DNA of 64,000 bases from an uncultured Flavobacteriaceae bacterium (GTDB taxonomy: Bacteria; Bacteroidota; Bacteroidia; Flavobacteriales; Flavobacteriaceae). Positions within the stretch are counted from its first letter, which is position 1. Each line of letters starts with the position of its first letter. The stretch is taken from positions 682,001-746,000 of the forward strand of contig CANLXN010000001.1 of NCBI GenBank assembly GCA_947495135.1. The letters are read 5' to 3'. A model generated the notes under the pieces. That model saw only the letters and a program-made list of their open reading frames with translations, did not search any database and was not told where the DNA came from. Made by a program: the position numbers and the translations under genes. Shown here piece after piece: positions 34,200-42,270 of this stretch.

Positions 34200-35753
34200 A
34201 TGAAAACCTTATTAAATATTTCAAAACAAATTTTTATCACATGCATATGTAGTGCATTCATATTCACTTCCTGTAGCAAGGAAGATGATGGTGGAGGAGG
34301 TGAAAGTCCAGATGCCGCCAGTATCAATGAATACATTGCAAGCCTCACTTATAATAAAGATGAGTTGCTTAATTTACAAGACACGGGAGGACTCGCCAGC
34401 GAGCGTACCATAACCTTTGAGGATGAGACTACCTCTAGTCCTAATCAGGGTACTATAACTGGCTGTCAAATTAAAGATTACAATCTCGAATCTAATTTTG
34501 ACGATGTGGCCATATTACGCCCAACTAACGGAATTATCTATCCAGGAGCTCTGGTAGTTGGTAATCAAGGATTATTAGATGGCTCTCCTGACCCATTTGC
34601 TATTAGTAGAAACCCGGTAACATTAAGACTTGATCTGCCGGGAATTCAAGAGAACGGAAATATAGTGATCGATAATCCTTCCGCCAATTCGACTGTACAA
34701 TCAAATATTGATCAGGCTCTAGAATGGTGGAATGACAATGCCTATGAGGAAGGATATGTGAATGCCGCAAATTCTTCTTATCAGGCTGCCACCTCATATT
34801 CGTCAACACAGTTGAGTTTAGATGTAGGTTTAAATGCTTCTTGGGCTACTGGTTCGGTCGCGGCACAATTTGATTATGAAAGTAATACCGAGCGTCGTGT
34901 CGCATCTATAGCCTTTAAACAAGTGTTCTATACGGTAACAATGGACACACCACTTTCACCAGCAGCTGTATTTGGCTCAGATGTATCATTACCGCAGGTA
35001 CAAGCAATTATGAATTCCTCAAATCCACCGGCTTATATTGCTTCTGTCTCTTACGGAAGAATTATTATGGTACGTATGGAGACCACCAATATGGATACAT
35101 CTATCAACTTAGATGCGGTCTTAGAGTATAGCAGCGGGTTAAATAATGGCACAGGAGAAGTGAACTTTGCATATGATCAGGTTTTGCAAACATCTAGTAT
35201 CAATGTGGTAACCATAGGCGGAAATGCTGAAGTAGCCACTGGAGCTATTGCATCGAGTAATATTGAAGATGGTCCTGGTGGACTTAACTATATTATTACT
35301 GGAGAAAATGCGGTTTACAGCAGAGATAATCCAGGAGTTCCTATTGGATATAGCGTTCGATATTTGAAGGACAATTCGTTAGCGAAAATGGGATATACTA
35401 CAGATTACCGAGTAGAGGAGTGCGGAAGTTTGCCTTTTAATCATGATGAAATTACGGTGGAAAACGATTCCTATCACGATACTAGATTCCGTTTAGAATG
35501 GAGAGGACAAGATTCGAATATTCAATACAACGGACCCTATTATGAACTAAATCAAGGCGATGTTTTGAGTAAAACTCCACAATCAGGAGCGCATGATGTG
35601 GAAATTCGTTTCGAATATCAATATGGAGCCGGTTCATGGAATTATATTGATAAATACAATCCTAACTATATCAATTCTGAAAAATGCTACAAATTTACAG
35701 GAGGTGATATATTTGGAGCTCCTTCGCAAATTTCGAGTGTAAATTGTAATTAA
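34200..35753 (+). CDS. Cholesterol-dependent-cytolysin family lipoprotein (pore-forming)
   Basis: A 517-residue lipoprotein (lipobox F-T-S-C25, then S-K-E-D-D, a surface-export-like signal). Family segments can be followed in order: 'S-L-T-Y-N-K-D-E-L-L' (about 48-57), 'Y-P-G-A-L' plus 'L-L-D-G-S-P-D-P-F' (114-133), 'L-R-L-D-L-P-G' (142-148), the TMH1 region (about 198-235), 'K-Q-V-F-Y-T-V' (240-246), 'N-P-P-A-Y-I-A-S-V-S-Y-G-R' (275-287), 'V-V-T-I-G-G' (336-341) and 'Y-L-K-D-N-S-L-A' (388-395). The C-terminal domain 4 is present (about 410-517), but the tryptophan-rich undecapeptide and the Thr-Leu loop are absent. It should form rings and pores on a membrane, with an unknown receptor. The divergent TPR-LuxR gene is a candidate regulator. 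Confidence 0.88.
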   Translation: MKTLLNISKQIFITCICSAFIFTSCSKEDDGGGGESPDAASINEYIASLTYNKDELLNLQDTGGLASERTITFEDETTSSPNQGTITGCQIKDYNLESNFDDVAILRPTNGIIYPGALVVGNQGLLDGSPDPFAISRNPVTLRLDLPGIQENGNIVIDNPSANSTVQSNIDQALEWWNDNAYEEGYVNAANSSYQAATSYSSTQLSLDVGLNASWATGSVAAQFDYESNTERRVASIAFKQVFYTVTMDTPLSPAAVFGSDVSLPQVQAIMNSSNPPAYIASVSYGRIIMVRMETTNMDTSINLDAVLEYSSGLNNGTGEVNFAYDQVLQTSSINVVTIGGNAEVATGAIASSNIEDGPGGLNYIITGENAVYSRDNPGVPIGYSVRYLKDNSLAKMGYTTDYRVEECGSLPFNHDEITVENDSYHDTRFRLEWRGQDSNIQYNGPYYELNQGDVLSKTPQSGAHDVEIRFEYQYGAGSWNYIDKYNPNYINSEKCYKFTGGDIFGAPSQISSVNCN

Positions 35754-35775
35754 TTAGTCAAGAACCCTAAACTAG

Positions 35776-35830
35776 AACAGTTGGCGCTTCAAGTTGTAGA
35801 TTCAACAACTTGGCGCTGGCTGTTTCTTTT
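35776..35830 (+). terminator. Hairpin terminator after the cytolysin-like gene
   Basis: Long imperfect stem: CAAGTTGT / ACAACTTG (8 bp, perfect) extended by GGCGC- and CAG-type pairs with small bulges, then TTTCTTTT. Confidence 0.6.
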
Positions 35831-35856
35831 AGATACTATCTCCAGGCTATTCATTT

Positions 35857-38028
35857 CTAGGAAACCTTCTCCAATTCTTCTAAACTAACATTGGTAGTGA
35901 ACATTCCATAGTTTACAATTGCCTTTTTCTTTTCAATTGTATCTATGGTTCCAATGGCTCGACCATCGATCATTCGCACTCTGTCTCCAACTTTAAGAGT
36001 TACTTTTGGTTTAGGCGGTGGTGCCTTTTTTGCGGCTTCTTTTTCTTTTTTCTTCTTTTTTCGAATTACAGCAACCTTTTGAGCTACTTCCTGTTTAATC
36101 TCGTGTACCTTGGCTTTTTCCTTCTTTTTTACCTCTTTGGATTTAACTACAGGTTTTTTTCTTTTACTGTTTTCGATCATAACCAATTTCATGAGCTCAT
36201 CGGTTAATTGCCTTTTCTGCTTGTTGTTATTGTAACGTTCAGCTAACGAATCAAATTTCTTTCCTAGCGCAAGTAAGCGTTGATTTGCATCGAATATTTC
36301 CTGATAACGTTCTAACTTTTCTTGAGCCCTAGCATTGGCAATTTCTAGTTGTTTGCTTTCATCGCGAGCTTTCTCTTCTTCTGTTTTTAGTGACTCGGAT
36401 GTTTTTCTAAGCTTGCTTCGTTCCTTCTGAAGATTAGCAATGGTCTTATCAAAACGTACTTTTCCTCCTTCAATTTTCTTTTTCGATCTATTAATTAAAC
36501 TATAAGGTATGCCGTTTTTCTGTGCAACTTCAAATGTAAACGAACTTCCAGCCTCACCTAATTGAAGTTTATAAATAGGTTCCAAACTCTTACTGTCAAA
36601 TTGCATATTTGCATTGGTGGCATGTGGCAATTCGTTGGCCAATAGCTTCAAATTGGCGTAGTGGGTAGTAATTATTCCAAAAGCCTCACGTTCGTAGAAT
36701 ACTTCTAAAAAGGTTTCGGCAAGAGCACCACCCAGCTCTGGATCACTTCCGGTTCCAAACTCGTCGATAAGAAAAAGGGTCTTATTATTACACTTCTTTA
36801 AAAATTGATTCATTTTTTTGAGTCGGTAACTATAAGTACTTAAATGATTTTCGATGGATTGATTATCACCAATATCGGTCATAATCCGCTCAAACAAACA
36901 GATCTCACTATAGGGGTCTAAAGGAATTAAAATTCCGCTTTGCAACATTACTTGTAGTAGTCCAACCGTTTTAAGTGTAATACTCTTCCCACCAGCATTC
37001 GGTCCCGAAATAACTATAATCCTATTATTGGAATGTAATTCGATAGTTTGAGGAAAGGTTTTTTCCTTTCTCTTTTTATTAGCTATGAGAAGCAAAGGAT
37101 GGTACGCATCCTTCAAATAAAGTCTCTTTTCCGAAGAAAGAATAGGCAATACACCATTTATTTCTATCCCATACTTCGCCTTAGAATATATCATGTCAAT
37201 CCCGGTTAGATAGGATTGATAACTTTCTAAGAGCTCGCTATACGGACGCACATATTCGGTCAACATCTTAATAATCCGTTTTACCTCTTCGCGCTCTTCA
37301 TAAATAAGCTGACTTAACTCGTTGGCATATTCTAGAGTCTCCTGAGGCTCCATATACGTAATACTTCCCGTTTTAGACTGCCCAAGAACCGCTCCTTTAA
37401 CCTTTCGCCTATACATAGATTTCACTGCCAACACCCGACGGTTATCTACTACAGATTCTCTAATTTCGTCCAAATATTCGGCCTGAGAGTATCGAGTAAG
37501 CGCTTTAGTGAACGAGGAATTAATTTGGTTTTTAACCACTCCTAAGCGTCTTCTAATGGTAGCCAATTCTGGAGATGCATCATCTTTTACTTGGCCGTAT
37601 TTATCAATATTCTTTTGAATTTCTTCTGAAATGTGACCAACATATTGAATCTGCCCAGCCTGTTCCTGAAGATATGCATAGAACTCTTCAAACTTCTTAA
37701 AGAACTTCAATAGGGTTTTAGTGGTTTCAGTAACAGAAAGAATACGTCTAAAACTAATAACCTCAAGGCTGCTATTTTCTATTTCCAATAAACGTAAGTC
37801 TTTGGTAATCTCTTCAAAGCCATGATTAGGGATGCGATTATCATTTTGAAAGGAAGCGGTAAACTCTTTGGTGCGGTGTAACTCTGCTGCAATAATCTTT
37901 TTGTCTGAAAATGGCGCAATAGCAAGAATTTGCTCTTTTCCTATTTCGGTAATGCAAAACTCTGAGATTTGTTCTAAAACCGATGGGAATTCAAGGTCGG
38001 TTAACGTTTTGGAATCAATTCGTATCAT
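35857..38028 (-). CDS. mutS2: MutS2-type DNA-binding ATPase (no Smr domain)
   Basis: A 723-residue MutS family protein. The ATPase domain shows Walker A 'S-G-P-N-A-G-G-K-S' (about residues 310-360), Walker B 'L-F-L-I-D-E-F-G-T-G-S-D-P' and 'T-T-H-Y' . A lysine-rich coiled coil and a small beta-barrel-like end ('V-G-D-R-V-R-M' ) follow. Bacillus MutS2 (785 residues) ends in an Smr nuclease domain; here the protein stops before it. The start at 38028 gives the family N-terminus 'M-I-R-I-D-S-K-T-L' ; the ATG 32 codons upstream is disfavoured. MutS2 acts in recombination control and ribosome rescue rather than mismatch repair. A TAATTTTG box lies at 38122-38129 on the minus strand. Confidence 0.88.
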   Translation of the reverse strand: MIRIDSKTLTDLEFPSVLEQISEFCITEIGKEQILAIAPFSDKKIIAAELHRTKEFTASFQNDNRIPNHGFEEITKDLRLLEIENSSLEVISFRRILSVTETTKTLLKFFKKFEEFYAYLQEQAGQIQYVGHISEEIQKNIDKYGQVKDDASPELATIRRRLGVVKNQINSSFTKALTRYSQAEYLDEIRESVVDNRRVLAVKSMYRRKVKGAVLGQSKTGSITYMEPQETLEYANELSQLIYEEREEVKRIIKMLTEYVRPYSELLESYQSYLTGIDMIYSKAKYGIEINGVLPILSSEKRLYLKDAYHPLLLIANKKRKEKTFPQTIELHSNNRIIVISGPNAGGKSITLKTVGLLQVMLQSGILIPLDPYSEICLFERIMTDIGDNQSIENHLSTYSYRLKKMNQFLKKCNNKTLFLIDEFGTGSDPELGGALAETFLEVFYEREAFGIITTHYANLKLLANELPHATNANMQFDSKSLEPIYKLQLGEAGSSFTFEVAQKNGIPYSLINRSKKKIEGGKVRFDKTIANLQKERSKLRKTSESLKTEEEKARDESKQLEIANARAQEKLERYQEIFDANQRLLALGKKFDSLAERYNNNKQKRQLTDELMKLVMIENSKRKKPVVKSKEVKKKEKAKVHEIKQEVAQKVAVIRKKKKKEKEAAKKAPPPKPKVTLKVGDRVRMIDGRAIGTIDTIEKKKAIVNYGMFTTNVSLEELEKVS

Positions 38029-38135
38029 AGTTTCCCCTAAATTCAGGGAATATTTTAATTTTAGTACAGTAAATTCTATTGTCTCGATAATGAAACAACT
38101 AGAATCCGTTAAATTTACATGCAAAATTACGAATA

Positions 38136-38801
38136 ATGCCTTTAAAAATAGAGAATAGTTGGCACGAGCATTTAAAAGAGGAATTCGGAAAATCTTATTA
38201 CAAGGAGTTAATGGAGTTTGTAGAAGGGGAGTATCACACTGAAACCTGCTATCCTCCGTATAATCAAGTTTTTTCAGCCTTTGCTCATACGCCCTTTGAT
38301 GATGTGAAAGTAGTTATTATTGGTCAGGATCCTTATCACGGACCTGGACAGGCCAACGGCTTATGCTTTTCGGTATCAAATCGTATTCCAGTTCCTCCAT
38401 CTTTAAAAAATATTTATAAGGAAATAGCATCCGACCTTGGTACAGAAACTACTACGTCTGGAAATTTAGCGGCATGGGCTAAACAGGGAGTACTACTTCT
38501 TAATGCAACACTTACGGTAAGAGCTGGACAAGCTGGCAGTCATCAGAGAAAAGGTTGGGAGCAGTTTACAGATGTAATTATCGACAAACTTTCTTCCGAA
38601 AGAGAAAATATTGTTTTTTTATTGTGGGGCGGTTACGCAAAAAAGAAAGGAAGAAAGATTGATTCTCAAAAGCATTGTGTCTTGACGAGTGGTCATCCAT
38701 CTCCGCTGAGCGCAAACAAAGGGCACTGGTTTGAAAATGCGCATTTCAGTAAAACAAATGCATTTTTAGACTCAATTGGTGAGTCACCTATTATTTGGTA
38801 A
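38136..38801 (+). CDS. ung: Uracil-DNA glycosylase
   Basis: A 221-residue family 1 UDG that removes uracil from DNA. All catalytic blocks are present: 'I-I-G-Q-D-P-Y-H-G' (water-activating Asp and Tyr, about residues 65-73), 'G-L-C-F-S-V' , 'L-L-L-N-A-T-L-T-V' and 'S-G-H-P-S-P-L-S' (His/minor-groove loop). Divergent from mutS2. Confidence 0.97.
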   Translation: MPLKIENSWHEHLKEEFGKSYYKELMEFVEGEYHTETCYPPYNQVFSAFAHTPFDDVKVVIIGQDPYHGPGQANGLCFSVSNRIPVPPSLKNIYKEIASDLGTETTTSGNLAAWAKQGVLLLNATLTVRAGQAGSHQRKGWEQFTDVIIDKLSSERENIVFLLWGGYAKKKGRKIDSQKHCVLTSGHPSPLSANKGHWFENAHFSKTNAFLDSIGESPIIW

Positions 38802-38828
38802 ATGCGAATAGAAAAGGGGAGAGGTATT

Positions 38829-38936
38829 CTATTCTTCTTCTGGCACTTCTTGTTCGGAAGTATCGTTGCAGCTAAATTGTAGTAAAAGGTAATTAGTTAC
38901 TAGCAAAGCTCCCAAAATGATTAAAAATGTGTTCAT
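38829..38936 (-). CDS. Small single-pass membrane protein (35 residues)
   Basis: An ATG at 38936 opens a 35-codon frame: a hydrophobic helix (M-N-T-F-L-I-I-L-G-A-L-L-V-T-N-Y-L-L-L-Q-F-S), a cysteine, then an acidic tail rich in E ending in E-E-E-stop. Composition is strongly non-random for a gap of 235 bp, and small proteins of this form (hydrophobic helix, 'L-L-L-x-F-S-C-N' ) occur in flavobacteria. Function unknown; transcribed convergently with ung. Confidence 0.6.
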   Translation of the reverse strand: MNTFLIILGALLVTNYLLLQFSCNDTSEQEVPEEE

Positions 38937-39037
38937 AATTGCAAGGTTTTGATAATAAGAGGCGGGAAGTTGCAAAAGGTTGCGTAAAAAGTTAAAAAAA
39001 AGATAATATTTTTATTTCTCTTATTATGAAAAGCCTG

Positions 39038-39886
39038 TTATACCAATAAATCACTGGTTGGAACCTTCTTTTCAATGAGGTCTAATTGCACTAATTTATT
39101 TTGAACCTTGTCTACTTCGTCTAAAGTGAGGTTCTCCTGTGACCATTCGGTTATAGATAACCATTCTTGTACATCTTCTAGTTTTTGTTGATACCTATTC
39201 GATATCATATGGTCTATCGATGGAATGTCCTTAAACTCTGCAGTGGTCTTATTAATTATATTTAGTATAGTCTCCACATGCTCAGGATCATTTTCCAAAA
39301 CATCGTTCCTAACCGCAATTACAAAACAAGGCCATGGAGTTGGACATTCGCCAACCAAATTAAATGGACCATTATCTACATAAGGCTTCGTTGTAAACTT
39401 TTCCCACATAAAATAGTCGCCTCGTCCTTCTGGCAAGCCTTCTAATGCACCATCCAAATTTTTTATTACTTCAAATTTGAGATCTTTTTCAGTGTTCCAA
39501 CCATGATTTTCCGCATTTACATACGACATTAAATGTGAACCACTTCCAAATCTACTAATGGCGGCAGCAGTTCCTTTTAAATCGGTTACGGTCTTGTAAT
39601 CGGAGTTTTTTGCCACATGAATCCCCCAAACGAGCGGTGATTTCACAAAAACCTGTATAATCTTGCAGTCATTACCGTTTATAATATCTCTAATGATACC
39701 CTCCGTGAGAATAACAGCCATATCAATTTCCTTATTCCGAAGGGCTTTGCACATTTGTCCAGTACCCCCGTGAAAATCGATCCACCGCAGATTAATCCCT
39801 TCACTTTGATATTCTTTATCTCTTAGTGTTAAATACCAAGGCAGATTAAAATGTTCAGGCACTCCGCCAATTTGAAACTTTTTCAT
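39038..39886 (-). CDS. Periplasmic-binding-protein-fold protein lacking a signal peptide
   Basis: A 282-residue protein with the type-2 solute-binding fold (NMT1/SsuA-like): 'M-K-K-F-Q-I-G-G-V-P-E-H-F-N-L-P' , 'G-T-G-Q-M' , 'I-D-M-A-V-I-L-T-E-G' , 'D-L-K-G-T-A-A-A-I-S-R-F-G-S-G-S-H' . No signal peptide, lipobox or membrane segment and no ABC permease nearby, so it probably works in the cytoplasm as a ligand-binding or enzymatic protein. Overlaps the nucleoside phosphorylase by 4 nt, so the two are translated together. Confidence 0.75.
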   Translation of the reverse strand: MKKFQIGGVPEHFNLPWYLTLRDKEYQSEGINLRWIDFHGGTGQMCKALRNKEIDMAVILTEGIIRDIINGNDCKIIQVFVKSPLVWGIHVAKNSDYKTVTDLKGTAAAISRFGSGSHLMSYVNAENHGWNTEKDLKFEVIKNLDGALEGLPEGRGDYFMWEKFTTKPYVDNGPFNLVGECPTPWPCFVIAVRNDVLENDPEHVETILNIINKTTAEFKDIPSIDHMISNRYQQKLEDVQEWLSITEWSQENLTLDEVDKVQNKLVQLDLIEKKVPTSDLLV

Positions 39887-40764
39887 ATTGCAAGCAAATC
39901 TAAGGTCTTTTTAATTAATTTTTCAACTGTTTTAGTGGGATCGCTACTAAATTCACCATTTGTCCTATTTGCCAATATTGCATTTAGAGAAATAGCTTTA
40001 TGTCCAAGTAAAGACGCCATGCCATAAATTCCAGAAGTTTCCATCTCTAAATTGGTAATTCTTTTTCCATTCATCTGAAATGTTCTGAGCTTTTCATTTA
40101 GTTCTTCATCTTCCAGATTTAATCTTAGTTTTCTTCCTTGAGGTGCATAAAAGCCTACGTTGGTAACAGTAACCCCGCTTTTAAAGTCGGTATCCATCCT
40201 GAATAAATCGAGCAACGATTTGTCTGCAGCAACGACGTAAGGGGCAGACTTGTTAGAGTTCCAGTGGGTGTGTTTTATCAATGCATTAGAAAACGCTTCA
40301 TCTAAAAAATGAGTGTCCTTATAAAAATGAATTAGACCATCAAAACCAACGGCTATTTCTGAAACAATTAAGCTATTTATTGGTATGTCTAACTGAATCG
40401 CCCCACTAGTTCCTACTCTAATGAAATTTAATTCGGTATGTACTGGCTTTATCGATCTAGTTTCAAAATCGATATTAACTAATGCATCCAACTCGTTAAA
40501 AACAATATCGATATTATCGGTTCCAATTCCTGTTGAGATAACAGTAATTCGTTTGGATTTGTAGTATCCCGTTTGCGTCCTAAACTCTCGATGATGTACA
40601 TCTACTTCAATAGATTCAAAATGCTTAGTGATATCTTGCACCCTTGCTGGATCTCCAACCGTAATAATGGTTTGCGCGATATCACCTGGTTTTATATTTA
40701 GGTGATAAATACTGCCATCTGGATTAATAATAAGCTCGCTAGGAGAAAGATGTGATTCGTTCAT
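39883..40764 (-). CDS. Nucleoside phosphorylase (uridine-phosphorylase-like)
   Basis: A 293-residue PNP/UDP-family enzyme splitting nucleosides with phosphate. Seen: 'T-V-G-D-P-A-R' (phosphate loop, about residues 35-41), 'S-T-G-I-G' , 'R-V-G-T-S-G-A-I' , and 'L-E-M-E-T-S-G-I-Y' (the glutamate-methionine-glutamate ribose site, about 240-248). Whether the base is uracil, purine or another is not certain. It has unusual lead and tail segments for the family. Downstream partner: the binding-protein-fold gene. Confidence 0.88.
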   Translation of the reverse strand: MNESHLSPSELIINPDGSIYHLNIKPGDIAQTIITVGDPARVQDITKHFESIEVDVHHREFRTQTGYYKSKRITVISTGIGTDNIDIVFNELDALVNIDFETRSIKPVHTELNFIRVGTSGAIQLDIPINSLIVSEIAVGFDGLIHFYKDTHFLDEAFSNALIKHTHWNSNKSAPYVVAADKSLLDLFRMDTDFKSGVTVTNVGFYAPQGRKLRLNLEDEELNEKLRTFQMNGKRITNLEMETSGIYGMASLLGHKAISLNAILANRTNGEFSSDPTKTVEKLIKKTLDLLAI

Positions 40765-40799
40765 GGGTACAATAGGGGTATACTAGAAGTTGGTCTGGA

Positions 40800-41126
40800 T
40801 TATCCACCCACACGTTTTGTTTTAAATCCTTTTTCCTGAAGAAACTTCATAATTCTATCGCGATAATCCCCCTGAATAATAATTTGATCATTCTTAAAAC
40901 TACCGCCAACACTTAAAAGCTGTTTAATTTCTTTGGCCAATTGTTTGAAGTCTTTGTCCGCACCAGTATAACCTTCAATAATGGTAATTGGCTTTCCTTT
41001 TCGCTTTTCATATTTACAAATAAGGGGCTCGTCCTGCAGCCATAGCGCAGATTCTTCCTGTTGTTCAGGTTCTTTAGAAACAATGTGATCTGGGAATAGG
41101 TTTTTTAATTGGTCTTCAAGGTCCAT
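40800..41126 (-). CDS. SUI1/eIF1-like translation factor (YciH family)
   Basis: A 108-residue basic protein with the SUI1 fold: 'K-R-K-G-K-P-I-T-I-I-E-G-Y' , 'L-A-K-E-I-K-Q-L-L-S-V-G-G-S' and 'I-I-I-Q-G-D-Y-R-D-R-I-M-K-F-L' . Bacterial YciH is a homologue of eukaryotic eIF1 and may affect translation start choice. Standalone, 35 nt before the nucleoside phosphorylase. Confidence 0.9.
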   Translation of the reverse strand: MDLEDQLKNLFPDHIVSKEPEQQEESALWLQDEPLICKYEKRKGKPITIIEGYTGADKDFKQLAKEIKQLLSVGGSFKNDQIIIQGDYRDRIMKFLQEKGFKTKRVGG

Positions 41127-41198
41127 ACAATTCGATTTTCCACTTTACTCAAACTTTAATTTTGAGCTTTTCCGATTAAAATCAGGAAAAAGCAATAG

Positions 41199-42152
41199 TT
41201 ATTTTTTTATAAGTCCAATTTCAACAAGACGTTGGTGTAAAAAGTCACCAGCAGTGATATCGTCAAATGCTTTTGGATTCTCTTCGGTTATACACTCTGG
41301 CATACAGCTTAAATCCATATCACCTCTTGGGTGCATAAAAAACGGAATAGAAAATCTTGGTGTTCCCCATTGCTCTTTTGGGGGGTTGATTACTCGGTGT
41401 ATGGTAGATCTTAATTTATTATTGGTATGCCTTTCTAGCATATCACCAACGTTTATAACTAGTTCGTCTTCAGCCGGAATAGCGTCAATCCACTCTCCAT
41501 CTTTACGCAACACTTGTAATCCACCAGAAGACGCTCCCATGAGCAGTGTGATTAAATTAATATCGCCATGTGCTCCAGCTCTAACAGCCCCTTTCGGCTC
41601 TTCTGTAATGGGAGGGTAATGAATTGGACGTAAAATACTATTGCCATTGGACGCCCAATGATCAAAATAGTGTTCATCCACCCCAATGTATAATGCCAAC
41701 GCTCGAAGAACATAAATTCCTGTTTTCTCCAACATTCGGTATGCTTGCATCCCAGTTTGGTTGAAATTTGGTAATTCTTCTACAATTACATTTTCTGGAT
41801 ATTCCTCTGGAAGATTAGCGTCTTGGGTTGGTTCTTGACCGAAATGCCAAAACTCCTTTAAATCTCCTTCTTTCTTACCTTTAGCATGCTCCTTTCCAAA
41901 CGAAACATAGCCTCTTTGACCTCCAAGGCCTTCAATTTCATATGTGCTCTTTGTAGCTATATCTAATGCAAAAAACGATTTAATCTCTTTGTAAAGCTCT
42001 TCAACCAGTTGGTCATCCAAGAAGTGATTTTTAAGAGAAACAAAACCTATATCTTCGTACGCACTCCCTATTTTATCTACAAATTGCTGCTTTCTATTTG
42101 GATCGCCCGATAGGAAATCGGCTAAATCCACACTTGGTATATTATTCATCAT
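41199..42152 (-). CDS. 2-oxoglutarate/Fe(II) dioxygenase (isopenicillin N synthase family)
   Basis: A 317-residue enzyme of the plant-type/IPNS dioxygenase family. The N-terminal DIOX_N domain ('I-P-S-V-D-L-A-D-F' , 'E-D-I-G-F-V-S-L-K-N-H' ) is followed by the double-stranded beta-helix with iron ligands in 'G-A-H-G-D-I-N' (H and D, about residues 192-198) and the distal 'T-I-H-R-V-I-N' histidine, and the R-x-S pair 'R-F-S-I-P-F-F' that binds 2-oxoglutarate. Substrate unknown. Two adjacent ATG codons exist; the second (42149) is equally possible. Confidence 0.9.
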   Translation of the reverse strand: MMNNIPSVDLADFLSGDPNRKQQFVDKIGSAYEDIGFVSLKNHFLDDQLVEELYKEIKSFFALDIATKSTYEIEGLGGQRGYVSFGKEHAKGKKEGDLKEFWHFGQEPTQDANLPEEYPENVIVEELPNFNQTGMQAYRMLEKTGIYVLRALALYIGVDEHYFDHWASNGNSILRPIHYPPITEEPKGAVRAGAHGDINLITLLMGASSGGLQVLRKDGEWIDAIPAEDELVINVGDMLERHTNNKLRSTIHRVINPPKEQWGTPRFSIPFFMHPRGDMDLSCMPECITEENPKAFDDITAGDFLHQRLVEIGLIKK

Positions 42153-42166
42153 TCACCTATTTAGTA

Positions 42167-42174
42167 CAAATATA
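42167..42174 (-). promoter_or_regulatory. -7 promoter box (TATATTTG) of the dioxygenase gene
   Basis: Minus-strand TATATTTG, 14 nt before the ATG at 42152; part of the divergent spacer shared with the E1 gene. Confidence 0.5.
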
Positions 42175-42243
42175 AGGATTTTCGCTTCTTTTTACGAAGA
42201 CAAAAAAACTATAAAAACCACAGGCTAGCATTAGGAATTTTTC

Positions 42244-42251
42244 TACTTTTG
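42244..42251 (+). promoter_or_regulatory. -7 promoter box (TACTTTTG) of the E1 gene
   Basis: TACTTTTG, 19 nt before the ATG at 42271. Confidence 0.55.
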
Positions 42252-42270
42252 AAACTATCAAATAAAATAT

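Noticed and set aside
35857-38124. Longer start of mutS2 at 38124.
   Set aside because: The extra 32 residues do not belong to the family N-terminus and cover the likely promoter spacer with ung.
39038-40764. Possible futalosine (alternative menaquinone) pathway genes: binding-protein fold next to a nucleoside phosphorylase.
   Set aside because: The binding-fold protein resembles NMT1/SsuA types rather than MqnA/MqnD, the phosphorylase resembles uridine phosphorylase rather than MqnB, and classical menF/menD are present in the same window.
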